This document shows positions 12,470-24,074 of a stretch of DNA of 64,000 nucleotides, piece after piece. The stretch is taken from contig JANUWF010002273.1 of the NCBI GenBank assembly GCA_026120185.1, positions 665,001 through 729,000 on the forward strand. The letters are read 5' to 3'. This DNA is from Voacanga thouarsii. Lineage: Eukaryota; Streptophyta; Magnoliopsida; Gentianales; Apocynaceae. The notes under the pieces are model-generated. The model saw only the letters and a list, made by a program, of their open reading frames with translations, ran no database searches and was not told where the DNA came from. The number at the start of each line of letters is the position of its first letter. The stretch's first letter is position 1. Made by a program: the position numbers and the translations under genes.

Positions 12470-14279
12470 TCTTGAAATTTTGAAAAAATAAAAAAAATTC
12501 TCAGTATTTGTAAAACAAAATAATTCTGTACACTTTATCCTCATATTAAATTTGATAATAGCTAATCCCATTACTATTATCTTTAATATAATTACATTGG
12601 CTCCTAGAAAAACTGACATAGCTTCTTGGGAAGATTAATAGTTTCCTAAGCTAAGTGTGTGTAACCACCTTAAATTAATTTTCCTTCTATGTAATGATCT
12701 AGAAGATAACTCCATCGAGGGGATGGCTGTTTATTCTCATTTCTTATGGACATACCTCTTACTATAACCTCCAACGTGAGCCGGCCGATCATAGTACGTA
12801 TTCCGGGTTATCAATTATATCATTCTATTAGTTTTAGATCCTTGTGGTATCTCCATCCTATATGGGTTCACTCCCAGGGTGACATGAGAAGACCCACAAT
12901 CTCTAATAAGGATCGTGATGGAAGCCGTGGGGCCATCGGAACCCCTCTCCCCACTTAGTTTTTTAAATAAGAGTTTTCTTTGAAAAATATTATTTGAAAA
13001 TTTTCAATTAAGTTCTCCTTTAACTTAAAATAAAATGTCTAAATTCATAAAAAAAAAAATTTATGTGTCAAAGTTTATATCCTTTGAGAAATCTTTCCTC
13101 ATGGATTAATTTTATTTAAGTGAAAAACTTAATAATTTCAAAACTTTTCCATTTAAAAAATTCATAGAGATTTTGATCTCAAGACTTTATTTGACATAAA
13201 TAATTTTTCCTTTGCTAAATTGAATTAAAATGGCTTTCCGTTTTAACTTTCAAAAATTTCTTAATCCATAATATTTTCTACGTCAAGGATAAAAAGCCTT
13301 TAAGAAAATAACTAAGGATTAATTTTTGTTTAAGTTAAAATAACCATTTAATTAAAAAAATATATTTTTCCTTGTCAAATAAAATTTCTCAAAGACTTTA
13401 TTCTTTGAGGAAACATGCACATAGGACTTAAAATAATTAACATGCTAGAAAACTGTAAATATTTCATACTTTTCTATTTTTAATCCTAAGTTCCTAAATA
13501 AAAGAATTAAACACATTAATTAAATTAATTAATGATCTTGATTAATCCTAATATCCTTTACTATTATTTTTCATGCAAAATATTCAATGAATATTAACTA
13601 TTGTAATAAAAATAACTTCGCTTAGTATGGGTCAAAAATCCAAAAAAAAAAAAAAAATCTGATCCAATGCACTCGCCACACTAGATCATGGCCCATGGGA
13701 AGACCCATGGAGCACAGTCCACAAGCGGGTGACCTCAAGCCGGGCGCCTAGTGCAGCAGCTTCCGCCTGCTCAGCTTTCTTAAGGAAACTAAGCCCCCGC
13801 GAGGTAGCAGCTTCCGTGAGGAAGCTTCCTCGTGCACACCCAGAGCCGAGGCCATGCTCGGGCCCGATTGTGACTTCAAACCGCAGTTGGCCTGGGCAGC
13901 CTCGGCTCCCCTCACACCAAAGGACCAGCTCAACTCAGCTTCGGCTCGATTGTGGCTCGGTCCATCTTCTCCACCGAGATTTCGCTACGATTTTTTTTAC
14001 AAATTTCGCTGGGCACTTCTTTAATGCTTTGCAATCGTCCAAGGCCATTTCTTGTTTCATTTTTCACCAAAAAACCATAACAATCACTTATACCCTTTCA
14101 AATTGGGCTTATACGAAGCTAAACAAAATAGTAAAGAAAATTTTACAGAGGCTCCTATACCTCAACGGTGAGGTTTACAGACAATCTACCTATACCAAAA
14201 CAGCGAAGAATCGCATTATAAGTAGTCTTAGTAGGTTTTATTAACTAACATACATCATCCTAAGCCTTTCAAAGCAAAT
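12470..14279 (-). other. copia-1 leader, non-coding, with a GC-rich block
   Basis: This untranslated stretch lies between the primer site and gag. Most of it is AT-rich, but about 13670-13970 is strikingly GC-rich and contains repeated AGCTTCCGC/GAAGCTTCC words. A 171-codon plus-strand open frame here (13729-14244) has no recognisable domain and is antisense to the element. No gene is supported. Confidence 0.6.
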
Positions 14280-14291
14280 GCTCTTATACCA
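14280..14291 (-). other. tRNA-iMet-type primer binding site of copia-1
   Basis: On the minus strand this reads TGGTATAAGAGC, one mismatch from TGGTATCAGAGC, complementary to the 3' end of initiator tRNA-Met. It lies two bases inside the 5' LTR end, as in most copia elements. Confidence 0.8.
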
Positions 14292-14293
14292 CT

Positions 14294-16145
14294 TACAGGA
14301 ACAAAAAAAAACAGAGGAACATACACGCACGAAATGCTACCAAAAAAACAAGAACACAGCACAACGGAAGGTTAAAATTAATACCATTATGCGTCCTATC
14401 CTAGTTTGACTGAGAAGATGAGGCACCAACCACGGGAGCAACTACCTGTCTTGACGACGATTTCAACGAGAAACAAGCAATCCGTCGGCTTCTTCTTGGC
14501 ATGTACGCGAAGGTTTTCGCTTCTCAGAATACTTCTCCACCTATCTATGTTGGTAAAACAACCTAGGTGAGGATGATCCTTCTTGATCCTTTGCTATTAG
14601 TTAGAAAAGATAAGAATATGGAAAAAAGGTTTTTTCTGTTGTCTGTCATGTGTTCTGTCTTTCTTTACACAACGACTCCTATTCACATCCCAGATAATCT
14701 AATCCCCGGTGTTTTGATATTTTAAATATCTGGAGGTTATCAACAAAAGAGGTTTGGGTAATCCCCAACTCTTCTGTACTATGAATAATAAAAACCCTTC
14801 AATCCTAGCTATTAGGCCAAAATAATTTATTATTTTTCTATGGACCCAATGAGCCCAAAAATAATAACAATTAATTATTTATTTTTTGAACCTATTAAAA
14901 TAACCCAATAAATAATTAATAAGCCCAAATGAACTAAAATAATTATTAAGCCTTTTATTAACTAGTTTAAACCCAAGTTAATTTTTTTAATTATTCAATT
15001 TGGGCTTAGCCCTGAACAATTAATTAACCAATCAAATTAGATAATAAATTTAATTTCTCTAATTCCTTTTATTTTATTCAACTCAAAAAAATAAATTAGA
15101 CTTGCTGAATAAAATAAAATTCTTTTTCCATTGTGACCATTTCCTCGACGTAAAATAATTAGGACTTACGGGTTATACTAAGGACCAAAAAGACACATTG
15201 TCTTGTTTTTAAAATAACCAAAATACCCTTACTATATAAATAGTTGTATATTATATTTTAAATATTTTCTAATATCACCATAAGGAAATATTGACCCCAA
15301 GGACAATGCTGCGTTAGCAATGTCTTCAACCTACAGGTGAAATGACTAAAATACCCCTTTACACATCGTCTTTCATTTAGAGAGGAAAGAGTGAACTAAC
15401 ACCTCTCTAAATGACATCTACCATCCTTAGGCTTCTAGTCCAATGATCTATAACTTCTTGGAATATTCCAGCTTTCTAAGGGAGCTACCCTAAAACCAAT
15501 ATCCAAGTCATGTTCCTCAGGGACTCTGAATAATTAGATCATTCGGATAACCACAAGGGGTGATATAGTGTAGACACTATCTTGTACAAGTCTGTCTTGA
15601 CTAACTAGTCACATATACCCAACATACAAGTATATTGGTCCTTCTCAAGAACTCCAACTATAGTATATCAAAGCATACATTTCCAACTTCGTAAGACTAC
15701 CAACTTATATTCAAACTATAGAGTACAAGTCCACGTTGTAGCAGAGTAGTCTAAATTTCTATCACATAGTATTTTTAGAAACTACCACTACAGGTCCAGT
15801 TTTACGTATTCAAAATACGCTAGTGTTATGAAATGAGTAGACTACTTATTAACTAAAGGTAAGTCATTCCCTATTTAGAATTCATAACATAATAACCTTG
15901 CCAAAATGAAATTCCCATTCTCATCATTCGGTTAAGAACAATAGTTTATGTGTTAAGTATCTCATGGTACATACCTTACTGTAAAATGCCTCTATCTACA
16001 TGAACCATTTACTGAAATACAATAGGTTTTTTTTAATAAAATTGTGCACAAATATAAAGAAAATTTCACAAATAAATTTTTAGAAAAATACTTTTATTAA
16101 TATAAGTAAAAAATAAATCAGAAATCTAGTCTAAGAGAGTATACA
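14294..16145 (-). repeat. 5' LTR of copia-1
   Basis: 1852 bp, aligned along its length with 6677-8580 but with many scattered substitutions and small indels, so the insertion is not recent. On the minus strand it starts TGTATACTC at 16145, apparently TGTTAGAATATATACCC with an 8-bp loss. Confidence 0.85.
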
Positions 16146-16150
16146 TTAAT

Positions 16151-17150
16151 GTCTACAAATTAGCCTTGTTTAGGCTCAACGTACTGGTGCTCGTGACAAC
16201 GCTTCCACACTTTAGAGTGAGAAAACTCATCTCCCATCTCCTGGCGCTGTATGTAAATGTAAAGTTTAATAGTAGTGATATATTAAAAATGATATATCGA
16301 TATATATATGAATTGAAAAGTCATTTTACCATCTTAGCCTTGTGCTCAGGGAATGATATCGACCTTCCGATATGGTATGATTGGCCTAAGTCATTATGAG
16401 AACTAGTCCGATTCTCCCTAGCATGTCTAAACTGCTCTAGAAAACCTTCTGACCTCCAATGCTGTGCAAGTTGGTTGTAGACTGCCTCGGCCATGCAAGC
16501 AGGCCTCCACCCACTCCTACGAATAGTAAATAGAGTGTCAGGCAATCACTTGGCACACCTAGACTCCCGTGCCCTATGAATGTGTCCATCATGTTGTGAA
16601 TCCCATCTGAAGTGTCTCTGAAAAATTTTACAAAAAAAATCAAGTTAAATGTAAAAAATTAATGCAATATTTGTGAATTTTTATTTAATCATATGTAAAT
16701 GATGGTGCGTTATATTTAATTACTTACAGAAAAATCCACAAACTATATATCTAACACATCAGGTGGGATGTCTCGGAAGGAATGATATGGGCCAGAAAAT
16801 CGCTCTCTAAATATGGAGGCGATGACTCGTGCACATGATGACTGGTTCGTGAAACTAGAGCCATATAATTTCATAATATGTTATAATATGTAATACATAA
16901 AAATCGAAATACAAATTATGTTATTTTATTTAAAGAGTACTTATGTATCACTATATGCAGCAATGTACACTCTATTGTCTGATGGACTATCTCAGACAGT
17001 AGAAGCTGACGATGATGGCAGAAGTGATGATGGTATAGATGGCGGTGCAAAAGCTGGTGGTGGCACAAAAGAAGATGGTGGTGTAGGCATAGAGGGTGGC
17101 TGATCACCACTGGAACCTCCACTGGCACTGGGAATAGAAGTTCGTGGCAT
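16151..17150 (-). pseudogene. CACTA Ptta/En-Spm-type transposase gene, 5' exons
   Basis: On the minus strand a start MPRTSIPSASGG (ATG 17150-17148) begins a Pro/Ser-rich exon. Exon b (16854-16728) reads RVIASIFRERFSGPYHSF; exon c (16617-16330) reads RHFRWD ... LAQHWRSEGF ... ENRTSSHND ... SYHIGRSISF; exon d starts at 16246. GT/AG borders fit each intron. The order (FxGP-H-S, W-P, HW-S-F, NR-S, H-GS) is the plant Ptta/En/Spm family (Transposase_24), a DNA-binding or accessory product of CACTA elements. In-frame stops after SASTV, VLDI and RCAK show decay. The gene continues at 6676-6387 beyond the copia insertion. Confidence 0.8.
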
Positions 17151-17241
17151 ATCTGAAGTTTTACATACAAAACTAATTAGAATATAATAAAGATTAACAT
17201 TTGATGTGATCGAAAAAAATTGTTGGGCATATAAAATTTAC

Positions 17242-17490
17242 TTAATCATTTAATTCATCTTCAGTTTCATACTCAAAAGTATCCTCATGTAATTCATCTG
17301 AAGTTTCCGCCTCGCTATCATAAACATATTCTTCTTCACTTGTACATTCTTCATCCACATGTAAGTCTACAATCTCAACTACACTACATTCATCAGCCAA
17401 GGGACCCATGGCTTCAAATACCTTTATAGTAATTGCAACTGATTCATCCATATCTTGTCGGAAAGTAATGTTAACTACTGGAGCATCTAC
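17242..17490 (-). pseudogene. CACTA TNP2-like gene, acidic C-terminal end
   Basis: The minus-strand frame enters at 17490 as VDAPVVNITFRQDMDES and ends ETEDELND with a TAA at 17242-17244. It is very acidic, like the tail of many CACTA TNP2 proteins. It is the continuation of the exon at 20720-21200: removing the solo LTR and one copy of TCTAC joins KVCHVVD to APVVNITF in frame. A GTAAAT follows the stop directly and a TTTCAG-like acceptor precedes the next ATG only about 90 bases on, so the two CACTA genes are very close. Confidence 0.75.
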
Positions 17491-20455
17491 TGTAACATCC
17501 CTTATTTTCTTCTTGTCGCAGTGGGCCAGCTCAAGTGGGATGTCACCCCGTCTAAATCCTTAGACTAGGGGTCTTTATAATGATTTAAACTTAAAGTAAG
17601 CAAGTACAAGTCAAAGCTAAATACATGAAACATACTATTTCATTATAAATACATGAGTGCTGATAGATACATCATCAGGGTCCCTAAAATATACAAGCCA
17701 AAATAGTCTCATCATCCATGTACAATGATCATGCTAAAAGATTCGCTAACTAGTGCTAGATGGAAAAGTCCGGGTAGTACCGTCGCTAGTCTTCAGCTCC
17801 AATCCCTAAAATAGAAAAGACAAACATACGTGTGAGTGGTATACTAAGTGAGTCCCGTGTGTGCTAGTATTTTACTTAGAAGAAGAATGAGACATTTTTC
17901 AATTTCTTTATTGAAATAAATTTTGTGCCAGGAAAATAGTACTATTTGATAAATTTTGGTTCAATCTGACATGTACATCTGAAAAACAGTGGCTTCCAAA
18001 CACATGGCCCCTAATTCATTAAATGCGAATTCTTCCCCATTTGGAAATGCGACCCGCGTGCAAAGTTCAAGGAACTTCGCCTTCGGCTACACGGTCTCTT
18101 GTGCCAGTGACTGCGTCTTACAGCATGTCACCCGTGATATGCCGGAAGGGTGAGCAGCATACAAATGTACCTCGCCGTGCATTTAGGGATATTTTACTTG
18201 CCACCATAAGCCAGGGGTCCCAATCCTAACATTAATCACCATCGAGGTGGCAAGGGATTGAACACACCGAGTGTCCCTGCTCGGTCTCATGTGAACAACC
18301 CACCATCACAATCAATAGGCAATTGCCGGACTCACAACGGCTAGCCAGGGATGGCTAATTCCATTGTCCTGTCGCCCCATTCAGAGTAAGATAAGCCCAA
18401 TAACTGGACCAGGTTATTTGGGTTCATCTAGCTCTAACGAAGGCTAGTACAAAGGTCAAAGCCCTTGCTGAGTACTCAACGTCACCACTGATTCACATAT
18501 TCAATATACTCTTTTGAAAGGAGTCTGCTCTCCCTGAAGGAAATTCAAAACAACTCATTCTTGGGGCCAAACATCATTTTATAAAACTTTTACATCACCC
18601 GAGTGGGTATTTTCAAGAGCTAGCAAAATTGTATAAATTTCATCTCGGAAGCCATTAAGCATAAAGAAAGCTTATTTTAAGCGTAAAGAAAGCTCATTGA
18701 AACATTTCGTAAATATCAATTAGACTGGATTCATAGGCTTCAATCATATCAAGAAGACATAGTTTATATCAGAGCAACATTAAATTTTGTCAGAAAAACA
18801 CATAGCAAATTGTAGTTTTAAAATCAAGGGACTCACCTTGTATAATAGGTCGAAGTTGCACTTGTTTAGACCTAAAAGGTGTTCTCTCGACTTGATTCAC
18901 CTACACCATTGGTTTATCCCTTTGTTATTACTCAATGGTTTTAAATTCTTAATGGTTCGAATAAGGTTTCTATAATCTCTCTAAAGAAATAAATGAATTA
19001 ACGCTTTTAATGGTTTTCCTGGTTTTACAGCTTTACCACTCTCTACCATTCTTCGCATAACTTATTCAATATAGGTCCAAATAAGGTAAGGCTACTTCCA
19101 TAATATTCCTAAGATATCCCTTTATCAATACCAGGTCATGAGTCATGCAAATTCCATCCCATTTTGTACAGTTTTTCAGTTAATTCCACTATTCCGAGTT
19201 TGGAACTCAGTTTTGCCACTTTCCAGTACTTTATACATATCTCCTCCAATTCAGGTCCAAATGAGGTGAAACCACTTCCTAAATACTCCTAAGACATTTC
19301 TCTATCAATTTCAGGTTATGGGGTATTCAAACCTCTCTCCATTTTATTCAGTTTTTCAGCTAAACCCACTGCTCCGAGTTGGCGATTCAAATTTACAGTT
19401 TAAGACGCCAACTTGTTTTAACTTATTCCCCTGATTTCTTCAACATACCCTACCTCATTTAAACCCTTCAATACTTCATTTAACATCCCAATATCATTAT
19501 TCTGTTAGGTTTTTATATCCAGCACTTCTCTTTTATCCAAATGAATTAATTATTCCAAGCTTATCAAACCAGTAAATTTTGGCAGTTTACATTATTCTTG
19601 CTATTTCTGATCTCTTAGTCATCCAAACCCACACCACCTGATTCAAATCCTTTCTAACCAGTCTAGGACAGGCTTAGGAATATTCATGTTCAAATTCCAG
19701 CAAACCATTACTCTAAAATGAACTGAAAATCATGTCTACTTCATCACTCATCCAACCGGTTAATCATCCATCACAAAATCAACATTTTTTTCATTACTTA
19801 ACTTCAACAATATTCATATGCAGCTAGCTTCCAACTTCTAGTATCATTTTATTAGCTTTGAGAAGGGATCTCTTACCTTTCCAAAATGAAGGCAAGCTGT
19901 AACTCTCCCTCCTTTTCTTCCTTTCCCTTTCCTTCTTCTAGCTGCCGGTTCTTTTCTTCTTTCTCTTGCTACCGAAAATCCCTCTCTCTCTTCTAGTCTT
20001 TCTTTTGTTTTCTCTTCCTCACTTCTCTATATTTATTTTCTTCTTGCTGCTCTCCCTCTTGGCCAAAATCCTCCCCCTTGCTCCTATTTATAGAGCTTGC
20101 TCCCCTTGGTCTTATTTTGGACTTTATAAAAGATCTAGGGTGAGTTGGCAATTTTTAAAAGTCTTGAGACTTCTCTAGGTTTTTCAAGAGAAATGTGGAT
20201 TGTTCTAGAAGGTTGTAGGGTCCTCTAGAAGTTTGAAGAAATTCTTAAAACCTTTTTGGACTAATATGTGCTTGATCTTAATTAACTTTCCCTAATCTCA
20301 CTTAGCTTAATTAAGCTTAATTAGAAGAAATCTAATAATGGTCAAATTTGGTCAACAATGTCATGCTTGTGGGCCACCTTTATTTAATTTTTTGTGAGCC
20401 CCCTTAAATATCCTTGCATATAATATAATATAATTTGAGATATTTATGGCATTGG

Positions 20456-20500
<45 letters not shown>

Positions 20501-20714
20501 GGTAAGAATAATATAATAATTCAATATAATTATTGAATTTTTAATAATATTATAATTTAATATTGTCAAGATATTTTGTTATAAAATAATAATAGTTTTA
20601 GAATAATAGCAATAATGAAATAAAATAAAATATATCATTAATTCTTTTTATATTTATTCTTATTTTTAAATAAGTCCACCCTACACAAGTCCTTCATATA
20701 AGGCGGGTTATACA
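17491..20714 (-). mobile_element. Ty3-type solo LTR with 5-bp target duplication
   Basis: 3224 bp flanked by a perfect TCTAC (17486-17490 and 20715-20719). On the minus strand it starts TGTATAACCCGCC and ends AGGGATGTTACA. Its 3' end block (GGGGTGACATCCC, then GGCCCAC...) matches the layout of the Tekay-like LTR end at 6303-6386. A shared CGTTGAGTACTCA phrase occurs in both (about 18470-18485 here on the minus strand, about 5603-5612 there on the plus strand). No internal coding region remains. It interrupts the TNP2-like exon; removal restores the frame. Confidence 0.92.
20460..20499 (+). repeat. (TA)n microsatellite
   Basis: About twenty uninterrupted TA dinucleotides lie near the start of the solo LTR read on the minus strand. 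Its length may be unstable between individuals. Confidence 0.95.
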
Positions 20715-20719
20715 TCTAC

Positions 20720-21200
20720 AACATGACACACCTTAGATTTACACACTACCCACCAATTGCTCTTAGATATTTTACAACCCGGATACGAAGTGTAATACAC
20801 TTGATTAGCTTGGCAGGCCAAAATAAAGGGATCAAAACTTAGATACCTCCTCTTGTGGTTGATTTCAATAAGCTTATATTGAGAATACATCTTAACCCCT
20901 CGATTAGGCATTGGATCAAACCATTCACATAAGAATAAAATGGTACTTTGCTTTGGAGATTCAGAAATTGAACTTCGATAATTTCTTTTAAAATACTGTA
21001 ACATTCACCACCTAAAACACCACTATCACTTGCTTTCACACATACTCCACTATGGACTGTCTTCTTTCTTCGCTCCACTCATCGGTGTGAAATCGATAGC
21101 CATTTACTGCGTATCCATTAAAAGAATGAACACATCTTGATGGTCCCCAAGAAAGATTTTTCAACAAATGATTATCTACACCATTCCGATGATCATGAAC
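20720..21200 (-). pseudogene. CACTA TNP2-like gene, DUF4216-type region
   Basis: After an intron acceptor (TTTGATAG, 21208-21201) the minus strand reads LSWGPSRCV ... GYAVNGYRFHTDEW, then after a one-base-type frameshift KTVHSGVCVKASDSGV ... GVKMYSQYKLIEINHKRRY ... KSNWWVVCKSK. This is the characteristic order of the TNP2 C-terminal domain (DUF4216) of plant CACTA elements. The frame runs into the solo LTR at 20714 and resumes at 17490. Only the frameshift breaks the exon. Confidence 0.85.
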
Positions 21201-21216
21201 CTATCAAATTAAATTA

Positions 21217-22505
21217 TGAAAAACCTTAGGGGGGTGAATAAGGTTTTTGGAAAATAAATACAGATTAAAATTTGGTGCCCTCAAAAATATTCGAACAAAG
21301 TAGCGGATATGTTTTGTACCTTCATGATTTCAAGAGTTCGGATAGGAATCTATTAAATCAACACAAAACGATAAGAGAATATTATGAAATGAAGATAGGT
21401 AGCTGAGATGTCAAGGACAAGTTTATATCAGAATGCAAGAGTCATAAATGAGTTATTGATTTTAGAAGAAAAGATGTAGCATTTAAGATTTGAAAATAGC
21501 GATAAATGCAGTTAAGAATTTTGGCAAAAATGCTCAAGAATTTATAGTGGTTCGATCCTCAAATGATCTACATCCACTACTTTAAGTTTTCACTTAAGGA
21601 TTTTAATACCACTCACTAGAACATTTTTCCAAATCAATGGTGGTAGGTGACACCAATCTTACACAAGAGGATTACCAACCTTCGTGTTACACCTAACCTC
21701 TTTAATCAAAACAATCAAAACTCATCCCAATTGGGTTTTACCTTCTCAACCTTGATATAAGTTAGAATAAAGGAAAGTTTACAGAAATGGCTCACAAGTT
21801 TGAGCAGGTTGCGAATAGATGAGCACAAACACCTTTTACCTCTTAAACAATTTAATTTCACTTTTGAAACGCAAATAAAAAGGGAGATTTTTATATTCTA
21901 AAGTGTAAGAATGTTTCTGAGAAAAATAGCACAAAAATCTGCTTCAAAATCGAGTTTTGAAAACTTTTATAGGAGCAAAAAGCAACATAGCAATGGCTAG
22001 TTTTTTGCTATCAGATTTTTCAGAGTTTTAGACTCAAGGATTGGAAGAGGGTTTATTCAAAAGGTAAGTCCAAAATGATACTTTTTTAGGAAGAAACATT
22101 TTTGACACTGTTCCAGAGTTTTGCACGACGGTTTTAGATGCAAGTCCATCCAAACTACTCAATCTAAACATTTGAAAGCTTACTCTTTAAAATCATTTTA
22201 TTTTCGTACTCCAAGGTAGAAATAAATTGAATCATAAGGTAAATGAGACATAAGAATTTACACATTTTTCCTAATCTAATGTTCTTTCACAAGGACTTCA
22301 TGATCTTACAAGCTTTTAGGTTGAAGTTGTACTTGATTAATGACTTCTTTGGATTCCATTTGCTTGAGAGATGCTTAGCAGTGTTGTTTGCATGCCTTGA
22401 AAGAATTGAGATCGAATATGTCCTATCACATATAAACCACGCAAGTTAGTCCTCATCAATGTTTGTCATAAGTCAAAATACAGGAGAATGCCTTTAGAGC
22501 TAACA
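21217..22505 (-). repeat. 3' LTR of copia-2
   Basis: 1289 bp. On the minus strand it begins TGTTAGCTCTAAAGGC at 22505 and ends CCTAAGGTTTTTCA at 21217. It is very similar to 34262-35579 over its full length, with scattered substitutions. Confidence 0.92.
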
Positions 22506-22520
22506 ATCTCTCCCTTTTTG
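22506..22520 (-). other. Polypurine tract of copia-2
   Basis: CAAAAAGGGAGAGAT on the minus strand lies directly before the 3' LTR start. Confidence 0.8.
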
Positions 22521-24074
22521 AGTGATGACAAACCTGATGGGATTGTGATATAAAAATAATGATATGTACAATACGGACATGTTAGACTGAGAGGAATAAG
22601 AATATTTTTAACAGAAAAGCATTCTCTCATTATAGGACTTAAAAAGTACTTATGAGATTAGAATAAGAAAATTTAAGCATATACTTACAAATATGACTCA
22701 ATGAGCCTATAGCCCAACCTATCTCCTTATCCTCCTTCCTTTTATCAAAGGACTATTTCACAGGAAAATAGCCGCAAATATTAGTTACAAAAAAAGTCAT
22801 ATAGATATGTACATGAGGAGGTATAGAAGATAAATCATAAGATGTAATACTCCCCCTATGTATGTGCATATATGAGCGAAAGATAATGAGATGCTAGCCA
22901 TGAGGTGCGTTTGAGAATAAGATGGGATTTTAAGATTTTAGACTTCCAAAACGTGTACCAAAAATAGGGTAAAATGAGGTAGAAGCTAGCCTTCTAAAAA
23001 GTCATTTTTTGGATTGCTATTTTGGATTGAAGAAATGAAGGTCCAAAACTTCCCCTTTGTATCTATAGGGTAAAAATGAAATTTTACAAAGATAAATCAA
23101 AGGTTTTTAACCCAACCCAGTTTTCTTAAGGTATTTCAAACACAAGAAATTTTCTATTCAACCAAAGGAAAGTTTTTATAAGCATAAATATCCTCATTCA
23201 TCTGAACATTTAACAAAGTGCATATCACAACCATAGTTAAGAAACAAATCATCAAGCCAAGTTGAAATCAGTTGGAATGCACAATGAACCCATACTTTAA
23301 AACTTCTTATTTCATAGACTTCAACATAGTCTTCACCAAGTCTTCCAATTCTTTACAGACCGCATTCTCAAACTACAAACAGTCTGTAAGTCCATAACAT
23401 ATATTCTCATATTGTAGTCCCAATCTACTATTTGCAATACAATCCGTCATTAATCACAATTCAACAATTCACAATTTAAATTTCACAATACAATCTCACA
23501 AATCACAATCCAAATTATAGTTCACAATCCACCACCAAAATCCAAATCATAATCTACACACAATAATTCACAATCTAATGTACATTATCTCTTTTTCTCC
23601 CCTTTTGTCATCAATCAAAATGTAAGAGAGACATAAGAAAGACAGCAACTGGAGAGAAAAACAGAGATAAGACCGAAATAATATTAGTAGGAGATTAGTG
23701 TAGAAATAATATTGTTCAAGTATGAGTGCAGAAATTATAAAATTGTTTATCAATAGGAAAGCAATAAAAGTTGTTCAAGCATCAGAAGTGTGTAAGCAGC
23801 ATGTAGAAGTGGTCAATCAAGAAATGTGGATTGTTGCAGACTTGGTCTTGGCACTCTTTTTTGAATGTTGTCTAGCAATTCGGCTGGACTTTCTTGTTAC
23901 CACCACATACTTTTGTCGTTTACCAGATGAACTTCCAACTATGGTTGGCTTGGGAGCAGGTACTTCAGTAGGGGCAGCAGAGGTAGGGACTTCACTCTCC
24001 TTCTCTTTATCATTCTTGCTTTCTTCTTCTTTCTCTAACTCATTTTCTTAGCCTGGTTGTGCTTCTTGCTCAGT
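22521..24074 (-). other. copia-2 stretch between extra ORF and 3' LTR, no gene seen
   Basis: AT-rich sequence with no supported coding region. A run of CACAAT/ATTCACAATC words (about 23440-23580) gives a local imperfect repeat. Short plus-strand open frames here look random. Confidence 0.5.

Larger units (their letters stand above)
6677..16145 (-). mobile_element. Full-length degenerate Ty1/copia element (copia-1)
   Basis: Two related LTRs (6677-8580 and 14294-16145) flank gag, protease, integrase, reverse transcriptase and RNase H in copia order on the minus strand, with a primer site at 14280-14291 and a polypurine tract at 8581-8595. The flanks are CTAAT (6672-6676) and TTAAT (16146-16150), a target duplication with one change. 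Joining 6676 to 16151 restores the CACTA reading frame (FVDIRAQHN), supporting these ends. The right LTR start seems to have lost about 8 bp of its TGTTAGAATA terminus. All genes carry stops. A solo LTR of the same family lies at 29565-33001. Confidence 0.88.

Noticed and set aside
13729..14244. 171-codon plus-strand open frame
   Set aside because: It is antisense to the copia-1 leader, shows no recognisable domain and covers the GC-rich block, where stops are rare by composition.
23722..24051. 109-codon plus-strand open frame
   Set aside because: Overlaps the antisense of the copia-2 extra ORF and has no domain similarity that I recognise.
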